From Tiliqua scincoides (lineage: Eukaryota > Chordata > Lepidosauria > Squamata > Scincidae): 64,000 nucleotides of DNA. A program made the translations under genes and the position numbers. This document shows positions 1 to 10,112 of this stretch, one piece after another (within the stretch, counting starts at the first letter, position 1; each line of letters starts with the position of its first letter). The notes under the pieces are model-generated. The model did no database searches. It was not told where the DNA came from and was given only the letters and a program-made list of their open reading frames with translations. The DNA lies in NCBI RefSeq assembly GCF_035046505.1, contig NC_089826.1, forward strand, positions 68,817,254 to 68,881,253, written 5' to 3'.

Positions 1-720
1 TCAGAGATCCACAGTTTAATAAGTGCTGTGCAGCAAACCTCCCAACACAATGAACGCTGCAGTTTCTTAATCTGTCAGTTTTGTGATTGATTTTTAAAGA
101 CTGATTAGTTACAGACCACAAGCACCTAGCTATATAACATTTAATACTCTCATAAAAATCCTATATGCTGCAAGTTTATTTAATCTAGTTAATCAACAGG
201 GGACCGTGAGCCAATCTTGAAAATGGCCAAGGAGACAATGGCTTTATATCCTAAAATGACGTATAGAAAATCCTAACTGGGAATTAGAGTTCAAGTTACA
301 AGCCCTTTTAAGTACTGTGGTGAACTAGATTTGAGAATGAAGGCTTACTCTGCAGTTCTATCTGGGGCGCACTGCACTGCAATATTTTTTCATTGTACAT
401 TAAAGAAACGTAACACTCTGTTCTGATCTACGAGGAGCAATGAACCAATTATGGGGGAGCAGCATACATGTTGACAGATCTCACTGCAAGTTGACTTGCC
501 ACTATTATGGCTGAACTTTTATGGCTGTATATCTTCTTGGACATAAGTAGCACCAGAAAGTAAGCATTGATCGTAGTGGCCTTATGATGTGTAAGATTTC
601 ATTCCTCTTCTCCTCAAAAGAACAGTTGAGAATGCTGAATTTGGAGGCTTTTGCACCAAGAGGGGCTTCACAAGTGCCCAAACCTGTGCCCAGTGAACCC
701 CATGAGGCAAGAAGGGTGTG
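1..720. other. Unassigned AT-rich upstream DNA
   Basis: I see no exon, RNA gene or repeat that I can name here. The minus-strand open frames over 505-930 have no family resemblance and run into the SINE that follows, so I treat them as chance frames. Confidence 0.6.
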
Positions 721-1079
721 CAGGAGGTCTGGTCTAGAGGGTTGAGCCTCCAACTGCCTGAAGATAACATCTGAAGGTTGCCAGTTCGAGGCCACCGGCA
801 CCGTGAACGGCGAGACCTTGAAGCAGCTGACAAGCTGAGCCGAGTTATTCCACCTGCTCTTCGGAAGGAGCTGCTTGTCAGCCTGTGTGGGAGGAGGCCA
901 GAAAGTGATAACAGACCGCAAAAGTTCCATCTGGAATGTTGTGTGGTTCTTGAAAGATAGAACCTTTCTTTAATTGTAAAAATCCCTACGGGGATTTAAA
1001 CAGCCTGCCTATGTAAACTGCCTTGCATTAAAGTCTGAGGAGAAATCTGACGACCAAGAAAGGCGGTATATAAATACCT

Positions 1080-1127
<48 letters not shown>
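721..1127 (+). repeat. tRNA-derived SINE with L2-like tail, copy 1
   Basis: This is a short interspersed element of about 400 bases. Near its start a segment (TGGTCTAGAGGGTTGAG) resembles the A box of a tRNA promoter, and about 50 bases on CAGTTCGAGGCC resembles a B box. The body is unrelated to tRNA. The last part (CTATGTAAACTGCCTTG, then AAGGCGGTATATAAATA) resembles the end of the L2 LINE at 46.08-46.79 kb, and it closes with an ATT repeat of about 45 bases. A second copy lies at 14861-15236. The tail suggests L2 reverse transcriptase copied it. It encodes no protein. Confidence 0.85.
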
Positions 1128-1128
<1 letters not shown>

Positions 1129-2204
1129 ACTGTCACCCAGTATGCCAGGGCCCTTGAAGATACAGGTATTCCCCTCATATCTGCGGAGGATCATAACATC
1201 AAACTTAGGTGTATGTAGCCATGGCGGGGTGCAGGGAAGTTGTAGTAGAGCTTATCAGGAGACAGCCATATGAGTTTGCATCAGTGAGGTATCTTCTGTG
1301 ATGCCCCCCCCCCCAAAAAAAAAAAAACTCTTCAGAAGCATCGCTGGCAATTTTACAATGACACCAGGAATGAAAAATATATAAATCTAATCCTTTGTGT
1401 CCAATTTTAAAAAATGAGATTACCCAGCAAAATGAAGCAAATCACGAGGGCTAATTCTTTCTATCTGATCTGTCATGTGCATCTCAGATAAGAAGCTTAA
1501 ATATAGGATTATCCTTGTTGTATCTTTGAAATGGAGATTGTGACAAACCTTCCCATCCACTATGCACCACATTGAACTGGACCAAAGAGTAACCTCGACA
1601 AGTTTTGTGAGATAGATTTGCATCCTGATTCCTCTGCCGGGGTACTCAGAAGTACATACAGTATCATTGAGTTCAGTGTTGTTTACTCCCAAGGCGCTAT
1701 GCATGGCTCACAACCTGCTCTGAAGTTGAAAAATGTTCTCATTTGAATACTAGGACAACATTCATCATTATAACCAGGGGCAAGAATGTGGAAATGGAGA
1801 CCTTGGAAACGGAAACGATCACTGGTGGTGACGAAGGAGGTGTGGGTGTTTGTGAGAGTGTGTGCAGTGCACCTCCATGAGCCCTTTTTTGTTAAAAAGA
1901 CACAAAATGTAGAACAAACATTTTCAATGTAATATAATGCAAAATTATACTACTACTGAAAAACAGAAATACACAAATGCAATGGATTAGATTCAGTGAA
2001 GATTGACCAGAAACTTTCTTACCTCTCTCCTTTCCACTGCAGCGTCCTGAAAACCCACTCTTGAGTGTTTCAGTTTCCAGAGGTAGAATCAGTGGAGTGG
2101 GAAGGACCTCATGTAAGCTGTAGTGCTATTCCACTCACACAAGACACTTTTGAATTGAAGCAGTTATACCAACACCATGAAGCCAAAGTCATTCAGAGTA
2201 AATT
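1128..2204. other. Unassigned intergenic DNA
   Basis: No gene or repeat is recognised. There is a short C-run followed by an A-run at about 1303-1327. The minus-strand frame over 1420-1704 looks like chance. Confidence 0.5.
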
Positions 2205-2435
2205 GGCAGCCCAGTCTTAACCAATGCTGGAAAAGGCTGGCCTGCGCTGTGTCCAGTGCAGGGTTGGAGATGGCTGTGGTGCAACTCGGGGCAAGGGGAT
2301 ATTTTCCCCCTTATGCTGAGAACTGCCCCAGCCACCACAATGGAGTTACTTGGATCTGTGCCAGCTAAATAGCTGGTGCAGATCCAATAGCCCGATGTTA
2401 GGCTGGGTTGCTTGGGAGGGGGGTTAGGATTTGGC
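2205..2435. mobile_element. Palindromic MITE-like element, family A
   Basis: The left end (CAGCCCAGTCTTAACCAATG) and the right end (GGGGGTTAGGATTTGGCC) are rough inverted repeats of the terminus GGCCCAATCCTA seen in many copies across the window. Inside is the hairpin-like motif CAGCTAAATAGCTGGTGCAG, shared with copies at about 13.3-13.8, 29.0-29.5 and 36.9-37.4 kb. There is no coding capacity, so it is probably a non-autonomous DNA transposon. No TSD is certain here. Confidence 0.5.
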
Positions 2436-2789
2436 CTAAGTGTCTGAGGTTGGTCTCACCCCCTTACAGGGCTTGCCCCACCTTGACCTCAAAGAGAGGC
2501 CCAACCAGAGGTCATACAGGTCATATAGGACAAAGCAAATGATTTCTGTTTATGATATTACATTTTCATACATTCAGCAACAACAAAACTGTAAGATTGA
2601 GGAACTGTTCTGCTCTGGGTCAAAACAGGACTCTGATCCTGTAAGCCAGGCACCCATTGGATATAAGACTTTGCACCTTGGCCTCAATTTCAGGACAAAA
2701 GAGAAATGAGGGAAAGCTGGGACAACACACAGAATCCAGGACTATCCCAGCCAAACTGGGATGTCACCCTATCTATTAGCCATGCCACC

Positions 2790-3031
2790 ACTGATGTTGG
2801 TGAAGAGTGGAGGGCAGTGAAGAATAGGGCCTTCTCGGTGGTGACATCCTAAGGAATTCCCTTGCTTTGAAGAACTGCTCCCTCTTTGGAGACATCCTGG
2901 TGGGGCCTCAAGACATTTTTGTTTAGAATGGCCTTTAATGGAGAATGCTGTCGATGACCGACTCTCAGACACAATTTGAGTAGCACTTAACTGTTTTAAC
3001 TGACCCATTTAGTGGTAATGGTGGTTTTATT
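2790..3031 (+). repeat. L2 LINE 3' part, left piece of a split copy
   Basis: Translated in pieces this resembles the C-terminal end of the L2 reverse transcriptase ORF: AFSVV-like and WNSLP-like words, then a RRGLKTLLF-like ending. The same words are clear in the better copy at 46.1-46.8 kb. It breaks off at the TSD of the hAT element that starts at 3040 and resumes at 3995. It is old and no longer codes for protein. Confidence 0.65.
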
Positions 3032-3165
3032 GTTTAGTGCAGTGTTTCTCAAACTGTGGGTCGGGACCCACTAGGTGGGTTTCAAGCCAATTTCAGGTGG
3101 GTCCCCATTCATTTCAATATTTTATTTTTCATATATTAGACTTGATGCTACCATGGTATGTGACT

Positions 3166-3642
3166 GTGTTGGCATCCTTCAGTCTCGGAAGACCATGGTG
3201 TCAAGCTCTGAATGGTGGTTCTGGAACAGAGTGTCCTCTCCAGTGCGCAAAGCCTGGGTAAAGTAGGTATGGAGGATAGACTGTTACCCTTGCAGCAAAT
3301 CCCCCCTCTCCACGTCGCTGAAATGGTCCAATGGAAAGGCAGAGGCCAATACAGTTGGTTCCAGCGGCGTTGCAGGAGTTGCCAGAACGTGACTGTGTTC
3401 AGCCATGAACTGCCTCAGGGACTCCGGCTCCGGATTTTGCCTCGAGGTTGACTCCTGAAGCCTTTTCCATAACTGGATGTAGCCACAAGGCAGTGGAGGT
3501 TTGGGATGAGAGTTTTCCTTCTCTCAGATGAGCTGCCTTCCCAAGCTGACGAGCCCCATCTACCCGGTGGCTGTTTAGTCGCCTCTTACGACAAGTACAG
3601 CCAAACTGAGGGCCTATTCTTATCCCCAGCCCCCAGGGGAAA
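3166..3642 (-). repeat. Compact LINE-tailed retroelement inside the hAT element
   Basis: It lies within a perfect 11-bp TSD, GGTATGTGACT (3155-3165 and 3643-3653). On the minus strand its last ~60 bases, with the word GAACCACCATTCAGAGC and the tail ending GAGACTGAAGGATGCCAAC, match the 3' end of the RTE-like LINE at 5463-6465. The upstream ~400 bases match no other copy in this window. It is therefore either an internally deleted LINE (5' leader joined to 3' tail) or a separate SINE using the LINE tail. No protein is supported. Confidence 0.75.
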
Positions 3643-3772
3643 GGTATGTGACTACATTTGGGGAAATGTTGGGTATGTGACATTTGGGTATGTGACATTT
3701 GGGTCACATGTGGGTCACATTTGGGTATGTGACATTTGGGTATGTGACTACATTTGGGGAAATGTTACAGAC
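3643..3772. repeat. Tandem repeat with TATGTGACATTTGGG units
   Basis: About six imperfect units of GGGTATGTGACATTTG, some inverted as GGGTCACAT, lie directly downstream of the retroelement. The stretch begins and ends with the same GTATGTGACTACATTTGGGG block. The array probably grew from the right TSD copy (GGTATGTGACT), because the unit contains that sequence. Confidence 0.75.
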
Positions 3773-3994
3773 GTGTACTTTTAACAAGCTACTATGTATA
3801 TTCTTTTAGCAATGACAGTTAATGGGACTTGCTCCTGGGTAAGCGTGGGTAGAATTGCAGCCTAGGATTGTTAAACATTTTCCTATTTGATGATGTCACT
3901 TCCGGTCATGACATCACTTGCTGTGGGTCCTGACAGATTCTCATTCTAAAAAGTGGGTCCTGCTGCTAAATGTGTGAGAACCACTGGTTTAGTG

Positions 3995-4060
3995 TTTTTA
4001 GATTATTGTAAGTTGCCTTCACACCGAGTGCCAGTAAATACATACATACATAAATGATTG
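3995..4060 (+). repeat. L2 LINE 3' end, right piece
   Basis: This continues the L2 interrupted at 3031 and ends in an L2-type tail (TTGTAAGTTGCCTTC, then a short CATA repeat). With the left piece it shows that the hAT element landed in an older L2. Confidence 0.6.
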
Positions 4061-4078
4061 TTTTTCCCAGAAAAATTT

Positions 4079-4124
4079 TATATTTTTCTATCTCTCTCAC
4101 TCTCTCTCTCTCCCCCCCCCCCCG
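4079..4124. repeat. CT-rich microsatellite and C-run
   Basis: A CTCTCT run is followed by about ten C residues. It is a simple repeat with no further signal. Confidence 0.85.
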
Positions 4125-4284
4125 CATGATGGTAGGACCATATGGGGAGCCTTGTGAACATCCCAAAGTGGTCACAAACTACACTTCCGGTTTTCCAAGT
4201 GCAGTTTAAGAAAGTGGGGAAGCCTCACAATGCTTCTCCAGTCAGTCCTCTGGTCGCCAAGGCTCTGTTGCACTTAAAAGGTAG

Positions 4285-4376
4285 GAGGGCTGCTTTGCAT
4301 GTGGGGGAGGGCATGCTTTGCATGTGGGGGAGGGCTGCTTTGCATGTGGGGGCTTTGCATGTGGGGGAGGGCAGCA
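4285..4376. repeat. Minisatellite, ~22-bp GC-rich unit
   Basis: About four units built on TGCTTTGCATGTGGGGGAGG, one of them shortened, lie head to tail. Open frames over this stretch come from the repeat and are not genes. Confidence 0.8.
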
Positions 4377-4848
4377 TCTCATGATGATGATCTCATCGCA
4401 GACCCTTGCCCCAGGAGCTAGGAGGGGTAAGTCCGCCACTGCTCCATGTACTGTGACACACCTGCTGCTCTCTCTTTTACATTGCTTGACTTTAGGGCCT
4501 TGCTATAAAAATGCCCCAAACAATCTCTCTGCACTTGGGCTGCATTTATACTTACTTTCTCAGACTGTAGCTGGTTCAAACGCTTTAAGTAAGAGCTTGA
4601 GCTTTCAGAAACAAGAATTGCATAACAGCCTTCACTGCACTGCAACATTATTAATCATTGATTTGTTTTGCTAGTGGGCAAAGATAATCCATAAATCACA
4701 GAGATCTTGGGCAGCAACGTTTGAGAGAGCAGGCTCCCTGTCATCGTCCCCCCTAAAGATATCCCAATTGTAGCTCATTTAGCATCTTTCATAGAAATCA
4801 CTGGGAGTCACTAAGAACTGAGCCATTCCCTGTCTGCAAGTCATACTC

Positions 4849-5013
4849 CATAGCAACTGTTACCCTGCACATGCCCAATCTCATCTGATCTTGGAAGCTA
4901 AGCAGGGCCAGGCCTGGTTAGTACTTGGATGGGAGACCGCCTGGGAATACCGGGTACTGTAGGCTTATACCATGGTCTTTCGAGACTGAAGGTTGCCAAC
5001 CATTTTTTTTTTT
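4849..5013 (+). repeat. 5S rRNA-derived SINE, copy 1
   Basis: From 4859 the sequence follows vertebrate 5S rRNA for about 110 bases. The internal promoter words AAGCTAAGCAGGG and TGGATGGGAGACCGCCTG are intact. After the 5S end (TGTAGGCTTA) comes the tail ACCATGGTCTTTCGAGACTG AAGGTTGCCAACC, the same tail as on the RTE-like LINE, then about 12 T residues. A 12-bp TSD with one mismatch, CAAGTCATACTC / CAAGTCACACTC (4837-4848 and 5014-5025), shows it arrived by retrotransposition. It is not a 5S gene. Confidence 0.9.
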
Positions 5014-5368
5014 CAAGTCACACTCAGATGTGCCACTTTGTCTTTTTGGTAGTTTTTTTAAAAACTTCTCAGAATAGTGAAAATCAGATAAATCTCATAG
5101 TAATTTAACACAAAGTTACACTTGTCTGAATCATTGCTCAGAGCACATGCTTTGTATAAAAAGTCCCAGGGTTAATCCTGTTTCCCTCCATTGCTAACTC
5201 AGGTAGCAGAGTAGTTACCCAAGAGCTGCTGCCCACCAGGGTGGAGAGAACTTAGCTAGATAGGACAATGATCTGACATATGGAGTAGCAGATTGGCTAA
5301 GAGACTGCAAATCAAAACTTCCCTGTTTCAGTCTCGGCTCTGCCATGAACAGTCTCGGCTCTGCCATA

Positions 5369-5462
5369 AAAGGTGCAAAAGAAAGCAACCAAAATGATTA
5401 CTGGGCTGGGGCACCTTCCCTATAAGGAAAGGCTACAATATTTGGGCCTCTTCAGTCTAGAA
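5369..5462 (+). repeat. CR1 LINE, left piece (reverse transcriptase C-terminus)
   Basis: The frame reads QKKATKMITGLGHLPYKERL then LGLFSLE, the conserved C-terminal words of CR1 reverse transcriptase. The copy is 5'-truncated near 5369. It stops at the TSD of the inserted RTE-like LINE and resumes at 6466 in the word LEKRRLRGDMIATYKIM. CR1 copies are commonly short at the 5' end. Confidence 0.88.
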
Positions 5463-6465
5463 TGTCTGCGTGACTTCCTCTTTGCCGACGATGCAGCTGT
5501 CACTACCCACTCTGCCAAAGATCTCCAGCAGCTCATGGATCGTTTTAGCAAGGCCTGCCAAGATTTTGGACTGACAATCAGCCTGAAGAAAACACAGGTC
5601 ATGGTTCAGGATGTGGACTCACCTCCCTGCATTACAATCTCTGAGCATGAACTGGAGGTTGTCCATGACTTTGTGTACCTTGGCTCAACGATCTCCGACA
5701 CTCATTCTCTCGATATCGAGCTAAACAAGCGCATCGGTAAAGCAGCTACCACGTTTTCCAGACTCACAAAGAGAGTCTGGTCCAACAAGAAGCTGACGGA
5801 ACATACCAAGATCCAGGTCTACAGAGCTTGCGTCCTGAGTACACTTCTGTACTGCAGCGAGTCATGGACTCTTCACTCACAACAGGAGAGGAAACTGAGC
5901 GCTTTCCACATGCGCTGCCTCCGACGCATCCTCGGCATCACCTGGCAGGACAAAGTTCCAAACAACACAGTCCTGGAACGTGCTGGAATCCCTAGCATGT
6001 ATTCACTGCTGAAACAGAGACGCCTGCGTTGGCTTGGTCATGTCGTGAGAATGGATGATGGCCGGATCCCAAAGGATCTCCTCTATGGAGAACTCGTGCA
6101 AGGAAAGCGCCCTACAGGCAGACCACAGCTGCGATACAAGGACATCTGCAAGAGGGATCTGAAGGCCTTAGGGATGGACCTCAACAAGTGGGAAACCCTG
6201 GCCTCTGAGCGGCCCGCTTGGAGGCAGGCTGTGCAGCATGGCCTTTCCCAGTTTGAAGAGACACTTTGCCAACAGTCTGAGGCTAAGAGGCAAAGAAGGA
6301 AGGCCCATAGTCAGGGAGACAGACCAGGGACAGACTGCACTTGCTCCCGGTGTGGAAGGGATTGTCACTCCCGGATTGGCCTTTTCAGCCACACTAGACG
6401 CTGTGCCAGAACCACCATTCAGAGCGCGATACCATAGTCTTTCGAGACTGAAGGTTGCCAATACA
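5463..6465 (+). repeat. RTE-like LINE, 5'-truncated, inserted in CR1
   Basis: This non-LTR element carries the C-terminal half of a reverse transcriptase. The catalytic FADDA motif is at about 5480, then DFGLTISLKKTQVM, VHDFVYLGSTISD, CSESWTL, RWLGHVVRMDDGRIPKDLL and a final zinc-finger-like CSRCGRDCHSRIGLFSHTRRC spaced C-x2-C-x4-H-x7-H-x3-C. The stop is at 6435-6437. The layout after the RT core resembles RTE/BovB-type elements, but the exact clade is unsure. An 11-bp TSD, TCAGTCTAGAA (5452-5462 and 6466-6476), brackets it. By chance the CR1 frame runs straight into the LINE frame, making one hybrid frame of 354 codons (5373-6437) that should not be taken as a host gene. The 3' tail is shared with the 5S-SINEs. 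Confidence 0.9.
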
Positions 6466-6976
6466 TCAGTCTAGAAAAGAGGCGCCTGAGGGGGGACATG
6501 ATTGCAACATACAAAATCATGCAGGGGATGGACAGAGTGGATAGAGAGAGACACTCTTTTCCCTCTCAGATAACATCAGAACCAGGGGACATCCACAAAA
6601 GTTGAGTGTTGGGAGAGTTAGGACAGACAGAAGAAAATATTTCTTTACGCAGCGTGTAATTAGTTTGTGGAACTCCTTGCCACAGGATGTAGTGATGGCA
6701 TCTTTCCTGGATGCCTTTAAGAGAGGATTGGACAAATTTCTGGAGGAAAAGTTCATTACTGGTTAAAAGTCACGGTAGGTAAGTGTAAGCTCATGGTTTT
6801 AGAGGCAAGCTGCCTCTGATTGCCAGGTGCAGGGGAGGGGACCAGGACACAGGTTGTGTCTGTTGTCTTATGTGCTCCCCGGGACATTTGGTGGGCCACT
6901 GTGAGATACAGGAAGCTGGACTAGATGGGCCCTTGGCCTGATCCAGCAGGGCTCTTCTTTATGTTGTTATGTTCTT
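6466..6976 (+). repeat. CR1 LINE, right piece with 3' UTR
   Basis: This resumes the CR1 ORF2 C-terminus (RRLRGDMIATYKIMQGMDRV), already broken by stops, and continues through the CR1 3' UTR (GCTGGACTAGATGGGCCCTT, then CCTGATCCAGCAGGG) to a short TTATGTTCTT-type end typical of CR1. Confidence 0.9.
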
Positions 6977-7032
6977 AACTCACTTGGTGGCCTTAGGCAA
7001 GCCAGTCCTTGCCTAAGGAATAATAATACATT

Positions 7033-7326
7033 GGGCCCCGCTTATTCGCAAGGTCAGCACCTGTGAATTTCAGTATCCGTGGATGCTGACCTGCTACTGA
7101 GGGGTCTCAGAGGACCTCCTGATCACAACCAGAAGTAACTTCCAGTTTGCACTGGTGACTTCCCGTCACGTCTAGAGGTGTTCTGAGGTGCAGGGAGGTC
7201 ACGTGTGGTCTTCCTTTGCCTCAGAATATTTTCTGGGTGCAACCAGAAGGTCCTCTGATGTCCTTCAGCTGCAGATTTAATAATCAGCAGAATTCGGTAT
7301 CTGCGAGGCATATAAATACTGTTGTT
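7033..7326. mobile_element. Short DNA-transposon-like element
   Basis: A left segment (GGCCCCGCTTATTCGC) and a right segment (TCGGTATCTGCGAGG) look like imperfect inverted ends, with inverted words inside. It resembles the many TIR-bearing fragments here, but I see no clean TSD and cannot name the family. Confidence 0.35.

Positions 7327-7327
<1 letters not shown>

Positions 7328-7386
<59 letters not shown>
7328..7386. repeat. AAT microsatellite
   Basis: About 19 perfect AAT units in a row. The poly-Asn frame over it is an artefact. Confidence 0.97.
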
Positions 7387-7387
<1 letters not shown>

Positions 7388-7610
7388 TCCTAACCCCCTT
7401 CCTGGACTGGGAAACCCAACATGGGTCTCCTCAATTTGGCACGTGCTCAATAGTGGGCGCAGATCTGAGGAGACCCATTGGGGCTGCCTGGCTGCTACAT
7501 GGCATAAGGAACATAAGTCTAAGGAGACTTCTTCCCTGCCCCACTGAATGCAGTGGTCGCCATTTTGGCACTGCTGCAGCCCTGAATGCTAGGAAAGCTT
7601 AGGACTGAGC
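7388..7610. mobile_element. Family A MITE-like fragment
   Basis: It contains ATCCTAACCCCCTTCCTGG at the left and the family words GCAGATCTGAGGAGACCCAT and GTCGCCATTTTGGCACTGCT, shared with copies at 23.3 and 29.4 kb. The right terminus is weak, so the copy may be truncated. Confidence 0.4.
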
Positions 7611-9145
7611 TGTCAGTCGAGTTCTCTCGACTGGGCTAAGCCCTGATAAAGGTTTACTCCCTAAGTGGGAACTAGGCGTAAGATCCCAATGATGGATACC
7701 ACATGGTTAAAAATGCAACAATTGATCATGACTTTAAAAGCAGCATAAGATCTTATGTCCACTGAGCTCAGGTAAATATCATCATAGAAGTCTCTGTTAG
7801 ACTAATTTACACCATGGAAAGTGTTCTGAATGCTGCAATTTTACATAGAAATATGTTTCAATTTCGTGGGCTGTCTAATTGTAATTCTCCACCGGAGTTT
7901 GGTATGCAAGTGTAAGAAGTAAACAGAGAAATATTTAGATGAAAACTTACGGGTCCACCTACTCTTTACCATGCTTTGCAGAGAGGACTTTTGAAAAAAA
8001 ATAAATAAATCTGAGAGGCTTAGCCAATTATATTTTTCACCACCCTTCACAATGGTGTGCATGTATATTGCACTGCCCTCTACTGCATGAAATGGTCATG
8101 ATTTTTACTTTAATCAGTCAGCACTGTCTGGAAACAGACATTGGAGCATCACATAAGCCAATCTACTACTAACTTTCTGTGACCTTAAGACAGAGATGTT
8201 TGGAAGAGATCCCGAGTTTTGATAGCATCATTAATCCAAATGAAAGAACAATTGAATATTTTATGCATTCAACAGCAGCACCCAGCCTAGACACTTCATC
8301 ATATGCATGTGCTATATTCCTCAAATCTAATATTTTATTTTATTTTAAAATTATAATGTATTTAAGGGGCAAGGGGGGAGAGGAGAGAGAGATTTGGTAC
8401 TTTCAACAGCAACTTGCATTACAGTTAAATTTTATGAAACTATATTTTAGTGATTTAACAAGCCTCTGTAATTCTGCATTAGCAATACAATATTCAACTG
8501 TTAAGAGCTTCTGTGAATCTCAGACGCTACAATTTTTAGCTTTTTAAATAACTATGGGGGCCTCAGGAAAAGGGGACCTCAGTGCTTGTTGGTATTTCAT
8601 AAGGGTGTTATAAAAACTCATATTGCTCATATTGATCGCTTTAGGGCTCATATTTTTAACTGTAATGATTCTACTTAAGTCTTAAGATGTTTAATGCATC
8701 TTTCCTAAATGGTATAACAAATTTCTTTAAAAGATGAGAATGGAGATTTTCAGTATATTTCCAGGGTTTCAGGTGAGTTATTTATATTCCTAGTATAAAC
8801 TAGATATGATGGCACGTTTTGCATCATAATATACAAGGGCCAGGTTGTTTAAGGTTAAAAGGGGCTCAAGATAGTCATAATATTGGGAGTACTCTCAGAA
8901 CTCACAGCAGTACCAGATTGTACTGAATGGAGTGCAAGGTATAATTAAAGGAATATAATATCGACTCCTTTCAACTTTTTATTAGTTTCCTCATTAATAC
9001 ATCACCCACAGTCACTATGTCACTGTGTCATAATTAGTCATTTCAAATTCGGAAGGCACCCAAGTCCCCCACGCTGTCCCCTGGTTCCTAAACTGGGCAA
9101 AGTCAAAAGAATCATCCTAACTTTATATGTGTTATAATGAATGTT
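7611..9145. other. Unassigned AT-rich DNA
   Basis: About 1.5 kb in which no gene, RNA or repeat is recognised. Open frames here are short and have no family signature. Confidence 0.5.
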
Positions 9146-9535
9146 GGGTCCAATCCTATCCCAGCTGCTGGTGTCATGGGACAACAACTCCGGAATGGCC
9201 ACCGCTGCATCCTGTGGGGCCAGGGAGGCAGCTGGAGGTCTCCTTGGGGAAAGTAAGCATCGGCCACCCTACCCCACTCGGTTTTGCCCTTTCCCCACCT
9301 CCCCTTGCCCTCCCCCTGCCCTGGAATGCCTCCCTGTCACTTGGCAGCCTACTTACTGCTGCATTCTCCCACTGGTTGCCCTGCCAGTGTGGAGGCCCAG
9401 AGCCCACTGGTGTTTGCCTCTCCACTGGCGCCGTTCATTTCCTGGCCACTGCAAAGTGCCTTATGGTACTTTTGTGACTGCCATTGCCTGGGCAGCGTGC
9501 ATAAGAGCAGTGTTGCCTAGGCATTGGATTGGGCC
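9146..9535. mobile_element. Family A MITE-like element, GC-rich variant
   Basis: The left end GGGTCCAATCCTATCCCAGC and right end GGCATTGGATTGGGCCC are inverted repeats of the family A terminus. The GC-rich core gives overlapping long frames on both strands, with no protein resemblance. Confidence 0.6.
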
Positions 9536-9609
9536 CTGAAATATATTGATTTATTTCCATTTGCTTGAAACCAACACAAATGGAATAGCTGCCTCATAAC
9601 TTACTCATT

Positions 9610-9931
9610 TCATGCAGTGCGCCGAATAGCATTCATTATGGCTGCTGATGGCTGGAAGTGATGTCATTAAACAGGAAGGGATGTCATTAAGCAAGTCATG
9701 ACGAGAAATAAGCACTTTTTTCTCATTTAGGAACATAGCTGCTATTTAAATACAAGAAAACACATCTATCTTGAGCATATTTTCAAGATATGGGAGAGCC
9801 CAATTATCATGCAGGCCACCCTTTCAGCAGTGACACCAGAGAGCAGCTGATGATGGTGCTGGGAGAAACTGAGGGCCAAATAAAGAGCTTCCAGGGGCTG
9901 CATTCAGCCCGCGGACCTTATGTTTGACACC
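9610..9931. mobile_element. hAT-type MITE, partial (family of 57.1 kb)
   Basis: The right end TTATGTTTGACACCCCTG and inner words (GGCTGGAAGTGATGTCATTA, GGGCCAAATAAAGAGCTTCC) match the complete copy at 57144-57485. The left terminus is not preserved well enough to call a TSD. Confidence 0.65.
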
Positions 9932-9938
9932 CCTGACT

Positions 9939-10112
9939 TGGGGCCCAATCCTATCCAATTTTCCACTGCCAGTGCAGCTGTGTCAATGTGGCAAGCACTG
10001 CATCCTGTGTTGGGGATGCAGTCACAGAGGCAGTCTCAAGGTATGGGAACATTTGTTTCCTTACCTCGGGGTGCTTTGCTGGTGCTGGTTCTGGAAAGTT
10101 GGATAGGATTGG
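9939..10112. mobile_element. Family A MITE-like element
   Basis: The termini GGCCCAATCCTATCCAATTT and GAAAGTTGGATAGGATTGGG form an inverted repeat of about 25 bases. It is a typical ~175-bp copy with the inner word TTTGTTTCCTTACCT shared across the family. Confidence 0.75.

Larger units (their letters stand above)
3040..3986. mobile_element. hAT-type DNA transposon (non-autonomous), holds a later insertion
   Basis: The ends are inverted repeats: CAGTGTTTCTCAAACTGTGG at the left, and a right end whose reverse complement starts CAGTGGTTCTCACACATTT. A perfect 8-bp TSD, GTTTAGTG, flanks it (3032-3039 and 3987-3994), the TSD length typical of hAT elements. Without the insertion at 3166-3642 and the local tandem repeat after it, the element is only some 350-450 bases and has no transposase. 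The inner right part (GATGATGTCACTTCCGGTC) recurs at 52.93-53.07 kb. Confidence 0.88.

Noticed and set aside
5373-6437. A 354-codon open frame as a host gene
   Set aside because: It is a chance join of CR1 ORF2 and an inserted LINE, with the TSD visible at the junction.
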